Shown here: piece by piece, positions 55,294-64,000 of the stretch
Layout of the letters: every line of letters starts with the position of its first letter
Numbering within the stretch: the stretch's first letter is position 1
From: Coenobita brevimanus
Lineage: Eukaryota; Arthropoda; Malacostraca; Decapoda; Coenobitidae
NCBI GenBank assembly: GCA_032717465.1
Contig: CM064658.1
Coordinates: forward strand, 8,162,395 to 8,226,394
Reading direction: 5' to 3'
DNA: 64,000 nt
Position numbers and translations under genes: made by a program
The notes under the pieces: generated by a model
What the model was told of the DNA's origin: nothing
What the model saw: only the letters and a program-made list of their open reading frames with translations
Databases searched by the model: none

Positions 55294-55463
55294 CAGGTAA
55301 GCCCTTAATTCACGCAAACTTTTTTCACACGATTTCGGTTATCCACGAATTTTTCGTACAATAATTAAAACAAAATTATAGTATTCAAATAAATAATTTT
55401 AATATACAAGAGAAATAAATAAAATATAAAAATGCCTACCTGCTGCCCGTGTGCATACATATA

Positions 55464-55495
<32 letters not shown>

Positions 55496-56439
55496 GGAGG
55501 TCTGTCTACCACGCACCACACTGTCCACACAGTCAGTTTGAATCCGACGGTCGAACCATGCATGACTCGCGAATCGTTATTTGTGGCTTATTTTTCTGCC
55601 TTCCTGTGATTGCTTGCTTTGTCTGCCAACATGGGCCTAAGCGTAGTGCTAGTGATGCATGTGGTAACACACCAGAACGGACTATGATAGTAAAGTGATG
55701 TTGCTGACAGAGAAAGTTAAAGTGTTGGACAAACTTCAGGGAGGAATGTCGGCGACAATTCTCTGTCAGGACAATTCCCCGTCATTTATTTACATACCAG
55801 TTTATTTAGCAAGTACAGTACACTAGTTTTTTACTTATATGAGTTATAAAATCCCCCTGAAAATTAGTTATTAAAGTATTAATTAATCAATAATAAGTAT
55901 ATTTATAGAATGACAGGAAATCATCCATGTTTTGATGGTGAATTGACTTCGTGGTGAATTGTCTTGGAACCATGTGTTTGGGGTGAGTCAACTGTTCTTA
56001 CAATAATGAAGGCAGAACGTAGCATACGGGAGGCAGTGAGGGCTAGTGCACCAGACTGTGCTGAAGTGTCTCCACCTACGCCTGTGAACTGGCTTGGAAC
56101 CGTGTGTTTGGGGTGAATGAGTCAACTGTTTGGACAATAAAGAAGGCAGAATGTAGCATATGGGAGGCACTGAGGGGTTGTGCACCAGACTGCTGAAGTG
56201 TCTCCATCTACGCCTGTGCTTGTCAGGTTTCAGTGTTAAATTTCTTACATTTTTGTTGTTTTTCATACTTTATGCTAGTTTATAAGGTGTATGTAGTGCA
56301 TAAACAGTATTATTCAGATGTAATATACTTAGTAGACATGCTTAATTATGTGCACACAAGGGCAGAAGATATACGCGAATTTACCACATACGCGAAGGGT
56401 CTGGGAACGTAACCCTCGCTTGAATTAAGGGCTTACCTG
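55294..56439. mobile_element. Tigger/jerky-type element, mostly decayed
   Basis: The element is 1146 bp with TA on each side (55292-55293 and 56440-56441). The ends CAGGTAAGCCCTTAATTCAC and, reversed, CAGGTAAGCCCTTAATTCAA match at 19 of 20. The interior still encodes LLTEKVKVLDKLQGGMS (55699 onward), like the CENP-B/jerky HTH, and VNESTVWTIKKAE. A 131-bp segment is tandemly duplicated (about 55957-56217). A (TG)n run lies at 55467-55495. Confidence 0.82.
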
Positions 56440-56443
56440 TATA

Positions 56444-56449
<6 letters not shown>

Positions 56450-56499
<50 letters not shown>

Positions 56500-56502
56500 T
56501 TG

Positions 56503-56530
<28 letters not shown>
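56450..56530. repeat. (TA)n array
   Basis: TA repeats interrupted once by CACTTG. Confidence 0.95.
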
Positions 56531-56531
<1 letters not shown>

Positions 56532-56533
<2 letters not shown>

Positions 56534-56608
56534 TGTCAGGACCAACTGCCTAGCCCCGGGCTCCTATGCTTCTCGTGGGGCATTGTAGGTTTGGATGGTG
56601 GATGGATA
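56532..56608 (-). repeat. R1 dispersed repeat, partial reverse copy
   Basis: In reverse complement it reads CCATCCACCATCC, CAATGCCCCACGAG, then GGGGCTAGGCAGTTGGTCCTG, matching the start of the 36985-37410 and 2180-2605 repeats. Confidence 0.75.
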
Positions 56609-56610
56609 TA

Positions 56611-57439
56611 CAGTAGAACCTCTTTGGTCCGGACCCCTTTAATCCGGATTTCTGTTAATTTGGACAAAATTTAAAAATAATAAGCTCCAAAAATATGTTG
56701 AAAGTAATTCTAAAGTCATTTTCAGTATCGGCACGGAAAGCGATTGTCATTCGTTTAGTCTCGGATCACGCTAGGTCGCTACCTGGGCGCCTGTTTAAAC
56801 TCACGCTAGCATTCGTTCCATCAACTAGTTCACCAACCATTTATATTTTTACATTGTATTTCAAAAGTTAATCCTTACCATGCCCCTTAATGCAAGTGTA
56901 GCTTCTGCAATGAATAAAGGTGTTAAAAGGAGGAGTTTGCTTACACAAAAATGGGTCAGAATATTCTGCAGTGTTTAATGATTACTGTAGGTTATTTTTT
57001 GTACTTAAATGTGCTTTACTTGTACATCAAACATTAGCTTCTTGCCCATATGGGCGTTATCAATATGCCAAAGATGACAATGTATTTTTTGCCTTCATAA
57101 GTTTTATTTTTATTCCAAATATTACAGTTAATTAATTTATTTTTTTGCCTACATGGGCCTTAGTCACTTAATACAATTTAAAATGTAGGCTAGTTTCTTG
57201 GCATGGCCTTACCTGTAAATTATGCAATATAGAACTATCGTACATGATTAGTTTGGTTATTTTAGTATCCTTTCATCTTTTGCAGTTACGTAGGGTTGAC
57301 ATATGCCACATATGTTAATAATTAACAAACATACCATATGTAGATAGTTTTTGGTATGAACTGGAGATTACCCTGATGGTCCGGACAATCTGCTATTTCA
57401 GACAACCCTTCCCCCATATAGTCCGAATGAGAGAGGTTC

Positions 57440-57444
<5 letters not shown>
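56611..57444. mobile_element. Tigger/pogo-type MITE, family 4
   Basis: The 834-bp element follows TA. The ends CAGTAGAACCTCTTTGGTCC and, reversed, TAGTAGAACCTCTCTCATTC share the first 13 bases after one change. The interior is AT-rich with a short frame (56920-57135) that I do not recognise. Confidence 0.75.
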
Positions 57445-57479
<35 letters not shown>

Positions 57480-57485
57480 GATATA
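57445..57485. repeat. (TA)n array
   Basis: A short TA run into which the next Tigger element is inserted. Confidence 0.9.
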
Positions 57486-59756
57486 CAGTAATTCCTCTAA
57501 TATCCGAACGCCCAATATCCGAACATCCCCACTAACCGGACATAATCATCCCGGGATCCAATATTCCCAAAATGGTCTGAAAACCGGGGGGGGGGGGACG
57601 AATATTTCCCGCCCGTAATTTGAACTTGGCGCGCGGGGCACGGGACAGCTTTGTTGTGGCACGTCATTCCTCCAACGTCCGCTAGGGCGCCCCTGCATCC
57701 TCCCCACTTTCCGCCTGTCTCTCATCGGAAGTGCACGCTTGTCGTTCATGGCTGCCCACGTGCTCGCTTTTGTGGTGGTGCCTTACCTGCTGCAGGCACT
57801 CCTGCTGCTCTCGTGCCTCTCCTTCGTGTGTGTGATGATGGCCCCGCCGCCTGAGAAGAGGAAGAGAGTGGTGTTGACTCTGGAGAAGAAATGGGAGATT
57901 TTGGAGAAAGTAGATGCGGGGTGGTGGTCTTCCCGCATCCTCCGCGAGTTCAACCTGGCCCGATCTACTTTGTTCGATATTAAGTGATCTCGAGACAGAC
58001 TCATGCAGTACATGGCTGACTTCTCATCGAGAAGCAAACACAACGTGGATAGGAAGGTGATGTTTACTCCCAAGTTTGCTAAAGTCGACTGCTCCGCGTT
58101 GATTTGGTATCGACAGCAACGTGCTGCTGGTGTGATGGTACGTGGTACGGAGCTGAAGGCTGCTGCTGAGAAGTTCGCCAGGCTTCACGACGCCCTAGAC
58201 TTCAAGGCATCCGAGGGTTGGCTCTTCGCATTCAAGTTACGGCATGGCCTTACCAACCGTCAAGCTCATGGCGAAGCTTTGGACGCTATCGAGGATGGAG
58301 TTGACGAGTTTCAGCACAAGGTGAAGGGCTTGATCAACAGGCAGGGCCTCACTCTCGGTCAAGTCTACAGTGCTGACGAAACTGGTTTATTCTATCGCTC
58401 TTTGCCAACAAACACTCTAGCCGAGGATACGGAGAAGCGTGTACCTGTCCGCAAGCTCTCCAAGGAACGGATATCAGCTTTGTGTTGAGCCAGTGCTAAC
58501 GGCATGCACTGGCTTAAGCCCGTTATTGTTGGCCATGCAAAGCAGCCTCGGTGTCTTCGTGGGGTGATGGATGTCCTTCCTGTCGTCTGGTACCATTCTT
58601 TGAGGGCATGGTTTACAGCCCAGATCTTCAAAGACTGGTTCCACTGCCACTTCAAGGAGGTCATACATTACCAGACGGAGACACTGGGAATCCCACGCTA
58701 CCAGGTAAAGGCCCTTCTTCTCCTCAACAATGCACCTGCCCACCCATGCGACAAGGACTTGGTGGCTGAGAATGGCCGCATTAGGTGCATGTTTCTGCCA
58801 CCTAATATGACTGCTCTCATCCAACCAATGGACCAAGGAGTGATTGTGGCAACAAAGCGCCTATTCTGAAGGAAGTTCCTGAACGAGGTGATGGTTCTTC
58901 TCGAGGATGAGGACGAGCGCAGGGAGGGACGGGACACGCGAGGCCAGTGAACTTTGGAAAACCTTCGCCGCTACAACATCAAATCTGCAATCTACAACTG
59001 GGCCAGTGCATGGAAGGAAGTCCCTGTCAAGACTCTAGAAAATGGTTGGTCTTGTCTGCTTCTCGGATCGGATGTGGAGTATGATTTCCTAGGTTTTGAC
59101 GTGGATGACTTCCATGCACGTCTACGTACGCATGGCGACGATGTTGATGTGGACGAAGTGCGTGAGTGTTTGGATGACGACGAGGGCGATCCTAGGTATC
59201 AGACATTGTCTGATATTGAGATAGCATCTTCAGTTGCAGGTGTCAGTACCCAGCTTGAAGATTCCGACGAGGACGGCGACGATGATGCGGACTCCTCTCA
59301 GCATGACGCAACTCCAGCCATCCTCAAGCTGAGCGCACTCCGGGAACACCTAGAGTTCGTTCTTGACTACCTGGAGCACCCGGACTGCGACAGGGAGATG
59401 GGGCCCTTGGGACTTGTGGAGGAAGTGCGTGCTTTCAGGCAGCGCATCATCAATTGTCAGAATTGTCATTCCTTGCATCAATCAACGAATGACAGTGTTT
59501 TCAGGCCCGTGACCCCCGCGATGCCCAGCCCTGGCTCCGCTCCGTTGCCTCTCCAAGACAGGCCCTCATGCTCCAAGCCACAGCCCAGCACATCAGCCAT
59601 GGTGGAGTCACCGCTCGATGTGAGTTTGTGTCTATCTTCAGAGTCGTCTGCAGTGAGTACGCCACCACCACGACCCAGCGACGCACCCCTAGGTCACCTG
59701 CCAGTGATACTCTCGGACTCTGACAGTGATTAAACAGCAAGAACTTCTCCACTAGA
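57486..59756 (+). mobile_element. Tigger (pogo) element, copy 3, right end missing
   Basis: It starts CAGTAATTCCTCTAATATCC after TA (57484-57485) and carries a whole transposase region. It stops at about 59756, just after the transposase stop, where the LINE tail begins. The 3' untranslated part and right terminal repeat (about 780 bases in copy 2) are absent. Confidence 0.88.
57835..59733 (+). pseudogene. Tigger/pogo transposase, copy 3
   Basis: Same protein plan as at 51586-53487: MMAPPPEKRKR, CENP-B HTH (EILEKVDAG...NLARSTLFDIK), second DNA-binding domain, ADETGLF, and a third-motif region changed to LLLLNNAPAHP, where the usual catalytic D of LLLDNAPAHP is N. TGA stops occur at 57985, 58486, 58867 and 58948, and one 3-base deletion near 58651 keeps the frame. 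The PIP-box-like motif is degraded to QSTNDSVF. The last 260 codons are open. Confidence 0.9.
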
Positions 59757-61540
59757 CTATCTATCTATCTATCTATTGCCAGATGCCTCAATCCCGTTTG
59801 GGGTGGCCACAAACAAATCGCCTCCAAGTCGCCCTGTCCCCCGCCATTTCACTGCCCTGCTCCCAACTCACACCCCCCTCTCTCATATACCTCTCCACCC
59901 CATCCCTTCATCTCATCCTCGGCCTCCCCCTCCCTCTTCCCCCCTCCACCTCACTCGCATACACTCTCTTTGTCAGTCTTTCACCCTCCATCCTCTCCAC
60001 ATGGCCAAACCACCTCATTGTGATCCTCCTAACACTTCCTATCACATCCACACCACAATGCTCCTTTATATCCTCATTTGTCAACCTGTCTCTCCATGTG
60101 ACTCCACAGGCTTCTCTTTAATAACTCATTTCCACTGCTCTCACTCTTGACTTGTGTCCTTCCAACAACGTCCAAGTTTCACATCCATATGTTAGAGTTG
60201 GTATCACAATATTGTCGTGTAGTAACTTTTTCACTTCCATGCTCACTTCCTTGTTTCTTATCACTGCTTTCAAGGAACCAGCAACCTTTCTTCCCTGCTG
60301 TACTCTTTCAAGCACTTCACCCTCCAAACCTCCATCCTTACTCGTCACACTTCCCAAGTACTTAAACGTACTCACATTTTCCAATTCCTTACCATCCAAC
60401 CACGCTGTACATTCACTGACTTCACCTCTCTCAAAGACCATCACTTTACTCTTCCCTACATTCACCTTTAGATTCCATTTCTTACACACTCTCCCAAACT
60501 CATCCACCAAGCCTTGCAGCTCCCCTTCGTCTTCACACAACAACACAGTATCATCTGCAAACAACAGTACAGGGAGTTTCCAAACACTACCCTCTCTCAC
60601 AAAGGGCCACTCCAACATCCACTACCCTACCTTGTACCTCTTTTATTACCCCATCCATGTACAGACTGAACAACCATGGAGACATGACGCATCCCTGTTT
60701 CAACCCAACCTTCAAAGAGAAAAATTCACTCAGTTCACCATCCACATGCACTGCAGCCTTAGCATCATCATACATACTCTTCACAGCATTCAACAACTTC
60801 CCATCTGCTCCATATATTCTTACCACTTTCCACAATCCTTGTCTATCGACCCTGTCATATGCTTTCTCCAAATCCATGAAAGCTGCATACAACTTCTTTC
60901 CCTTCCCTAGAAACTTTTCCACTAAAGATCTGAGAATGAATATCTGATCTGTACAACCTCTTCTCTTCCTAAAGCCTCCCTGTTCTTCTCCAACTAGTTC
61001 CTCTGTTCTTTCTCTAACTATGTCAGTGAGTATCCTACCATACACTTTTCCTATTATACTAAGAAGACAAATGCCCCTATGATTACCACACACTTCTTTT
61101 TCCCCTTTTCCTTTGTACAAGGGAATAATTATACCTGACTTCCAATCCTCCGGGACTCTACCTTCCTCCCAGGCCAATCTGCACATCTTCCACATCCATT
61201 CTACTACTGTCTCTCCCCCATGCTTCAGCATTTCACCACACACTCCATCAATTCCTGGGGCTTTCCCCAATTTAACTTTCTTCATTGTTTCCACAACTTT
61301 TATCCTACTGATTTCTTCCTGTCTTCTCACCTCCCTTCTTCTCCCAGCCATTCCCCAGCCACTTATTTTCGCATCACTTCCATCCTGTATGTTCAACAAT
61401 TCCTTAAAGTGTTCTCTCCATCTGCTCACTTTTTCTCCCTTCTCCATTAGTAATCTACCATTTTTATCTTTCACTCCCCTGCTAACTTCACTTCCACCCT
61501 GTCTTATTCTCTTCTCTTCTCTTTCCAGAGCATTTTCTTA
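59757..61540 (-). pseudogene. RTE-like LINE, reverse transcriptase and 3' end
   Basis: The longest copy of the LINE in the window. Reading downward from 61474: LGKAPGIDGVCGEMLKH, GICLLSIIGKVYGRIL, QGGFRKRRGCTDQIF, FMDLEKAYDRVDRQGLW, GLKQGCVMSPWLFSLYMD. After a frameshift near 60600 come LLFADDTVLLCEDEG, FKYLGSVTS, the thumb region and RWFGH-type end, then the 3' end GGCCACCCC...CTGGCAATAGATAGATAGATAG at 59757-59830. RT would copy LINE RNA at the nicked target. Only a handful of disruptions are present, so it is younger than LINE 2. Confidence 0.9.
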
Positions 61541-61577
61541 GTCACTCCACTTTACACTCAAATTCCTTCCAAATTCC

Positions 61578-62187
61578 TCATCTACTCTCTTCTTTCTCTC
61601 CTACTAATTTTTTCACCTCTCTCTCTCTTTCTACATATAACTCTGTCTTCCGCCTCTCAACTTCTTCCACGCCCCTATTTCTCATCCATTCATTGTATGC
61701 TTTCTTCTTTTGTGCCACAGCCTGTCTCACCTCTTCATTCCACCACGCTGTCCCTTGCACCCCCCTCCGTCTTCTCTTCATCCCACACACCACATCACAT
61801 GCTGCACATATTTCTTCTGTGAATATCCTGCACACACCTTCCATGTCTCCCATCTGCTCCAATTCATGTTTGCCCAATCGTTCCTCCAGTTCTCTCTTAT
61901 ATTCTGCCTTTTTATCATCGTCTTGTAACCTTTCCGCTCTCCTTGCAAATACTCCATCTTCCCGTCCTTCCCTTCTTCTATTTGTCCATCTTGTTTGGAT
62001 CTTTATTCTGGCCACCACCAAGTAGTGGTCAGAAAGTCCACTCCCCCAACCTTTATAGGGTCTTGCATCCATTACACATCTTCGCATCCTTTCATCCACA
62101 CACACATAATCAATCATTGCCTTCCTTTCATTCAGTTCAACACCCACCCTTCTCATCACTCGCCATTTATATCTGTGGATCATATAC

Positions 62188-62190
<3 letters not shown>
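61578..62190 (-). pseudogene. RTE-like LINE, endonuclease C-terminal part and linker
   Basis: About 200 open codons upstream of RT. They include AMIDYVCVDERMRR and GLSDHYLVVARI, the SDH motif of APE-type endonucleases, then a charged linker (RRRGVQGTAWWNEEVRQAV) found before RT in such LINEs. The first two thirds of the endonuclease are absent. A stop at 61578 and about 100 bases of broken frame separate it from the RT. The upstream edge meets a (TA)n run. Confidence 0.85.

Positions 62191-62222
<32 letters not shown>
62191..62222. repeat. (TA)n array
   Basis: A short TA run between the LINE 5' edge and the next Tigger end. Confidence 0.9.
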
Positions 62223-62227
<5 letters not shown>

Positions 62228-64000
62228 ATACCCCCAATATCCGATGTAGTAGAGCCAAAGGCACGTCCGGAAATTGGTCCTGTCCGGATATTGGGCCCCA
62301 GCCTCCTGGACTTGTACTTATGGACCCTAACTCAGAAAAACACCTATACAACTCCCTCTGGACATGCATAGCACCTATTTAACACCCAAATCACACCAAT
62401 AAGGGACATAAAAGGCTGAAATAAATGCAAAAGAACCATAAAATGAGGTTTTAGAGGTGATTTTATACAGTATTAAACATTCTGGGTACTTACAAGTCTC
62501 TGGGTCCTGGAGTGGTAGTTATGGACCCTAACCTAGCGTAACTCAAAAAAACACCTCCCTACTGCACATGCATAGCACCTAAGATGCTATTGACACGACA
62601 CCAATAAGGGACATAAAAGAGTGAAATGAGGTGTTAGAGGTAAGTACAGAATGGATAATAAAGTACAATATGAAACATTCTGGGTACTTACAGCAAGTCC
62701 CTGGCCATCTCGATGAATAATGCGCCTCCTCTCAGATTCTGACAGTAAGAAGGATTTCCTGAAGCACTTGCGGTACACTGTTCATGAAGTCTTGCACTGA
62801 ACTTAGTCATTTGCACTCAGAATTCCATTCTCTTAGCCCTGCGCACTCTAGTCTTACTTGCGCTCCATTGTACCTTCATGAAATGTGTTACACTCTGCAC
62901 TTAGTCTTTCCACTCATAAAACCATTTTCTAAACCTAACACACTCTAGTTAATTTATGTTACATTGAAAGTCAGTTAAATCTTTGTCTTTTCACTCAGAA
63001 TTGTAATTCCTTAACACTATGCACTGTTTTTTTTCACTGCACAACACTGTAAATTCCTGTGTGGTCTAGTGGAGAAGTTGTAGGCGTCTAATCACTGTCA
63101 GAGTCTGAGAGTAGCTCTTGCAGGTGACCTAGGGGTGCGTCGCTGGGTCATGGTGATGGCATACCCACTGCAGACGACTCTGAAGAGAGGCGCAAACTCA
63201 CGTCAAGTGGTGACTCCACCGTGGCTGATGTGCTGGGCTGTGGCTCGGAGCATGAGGGCCTGTCTTGGGGAGGCAATGGAGTGGAGCCAGGGCTGGGCAC
63301 AGCGGGGGTCATGGGCCTGAAAAAGCTGTCAATGGTTGATTGACACAAGGAACGACGATTCGGACGATTAATGATGTGCTGCCTGAAAGCGCACACTTCC
63401 TCCACAAGTCCCAAGGGCCCCATCTCCCTGTCGCAGTCCGGGTGCTCCAGGTAGTCCAGAATGAACTCTAAGTGTTCCTGGAGCGTGCTCAGCTTGGGGA
63501 TGGCTGGAGTAGTGTCATGCTGAGAGGAGTCTGCATCATCGTCGCCGTCCTCGTCGGAATCTTCAAGCTGGGTACTGACACCTGCAACTGAAGATGCTAT
63601 CTCAATATCAGACAATGTCTGATACCCAGGATTGCCCTTGTCGTCATCCAACCACTCACGCACTTCGTCCACATCAACATCGTCGGCATGTGCACGTAGA
63701 CGTGCATGGAAGTCATCCATGTCAAAACATAGGAAATCGTGCTCCACATCCGTTCCGAGAAGCAGACGAGACCAACCATTTTCTAGAGTCTGGACAGGGA
63801 TTTCCTTCCATGCACTGGCCCAGTTGTAGATTGCAGACTTCATTTTGTAGCTGCAAAGGTTTTTCAAAGTCCACTGGCCTCGCGTGTCCCGTCCCTCCCT
63901 GCGCTCGTCCTCGTCCTTGAGAACAACCATCACCTCGTCCAGGAACTTCCGTCGGTACAGCCTCTTCGTTGCCATGATCACTCCTTGGTCCATTGGTTGG
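62223..64000 (-). mobile_element. Tigger (pogo) element, copy 4, cut by the window edge
   Basis: It begins at about 62223 with TGTAATACCCCCAATATCCG, a diverged form of CAGTAATCACTCCAATATCC, and continues through the family's 3' untranslated region into transposase. The other end lies beyond 64000. Confidence 0.85.
63088..64000 (-). pseudogene. Tigger/pogo transposase, copy 4, C-terminal part
   Basis: From the window edge: MDQGVIMATKRLYRRKFLDEV, the acidic region DSDEDGDDDADSSQ, the PIP-box-like QSTIDSFF (63319-63342), and the end LLSDSDSD at 63088. A TGA at 63148-63150 replaces a CGA that is intact in copies 1 and 2. The catalytic part is outside the window. Confidence 0.88.

Overview
This is a eukaryotic window, most likely from an arthropod and probably a decapod crustacean. 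That assignment is inferred from very long (TA)n arrays, many short TTAGG-type motifs, a spliced gene with a Kozak start, and a dense mix of pogo/Tigger, Tc1, piggyBac, RTE-like and Ty3/gypsy elements. No bacterial or viral genes, operons or CRISPR arrays were seen.

One host gene is recognisable. Two plus-strand coding exons, 26848-26937 and 46675-46784, match the N-terminus of a cytosol (leucine) aminopeptidase of the LAP3/M17 family. A 19.7-kb intron packed with transposons separates them. The second exon is preceded by two decayed tandem copies of its acceptor region and beginning. The rest of the gene must lie beyond 46784, mostly or wholly outside the window.

Layout. 1-5870: intergenic DNA with a piggyBac-type MITE (carrying a nested Tigger-type MITE), tandem repeats and two 3' pieces of an RTE-like LINE. 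5874-18225: stacked LTR retrotransposon material. This holds a solo-type LTR, an oppositely oriented LTR, and inside the latter a 9.2-kb Ty3/gypsy element (8774-17990) with both LTRs, a 5-bp target duplication, an intact gag-like ORF and a broken pol. 18897-20121: a broken minus-strand coding region with a cold-shock domain. 21030-25916: a second, internally deleted gypsy element with its own 5-bp duplication. 26848-46784: the LAP3-like exons and intron. The intron holds a complete piggyBac element with an intact transposase, a 5S rRNA-derived SINE whose tail matches the resident LINE, a deleted Tigger copy, an old LINE with a jockey-like LINE and a MITE nested in it, and several short repeats. 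48249-64000: a chain of TA-targeting DNA transposons (one Tc1-like, three Tigger copies, five MITE families), most joined by (TA)n arrays, plus a long RTE-like LINE copy.

The genes do not form a pathway. The content is a mobile-element community: LINE machinery that probably moved the SINE, autonomous DNA transposons next to their deletion derivatives, and nested insertions that give relative ages. Only the piggyBac transposase and the gypsy gag-like ORF remain open. Family names rest on motifs read by eye, and repeat boundaries without a visible target duplication are approximate.
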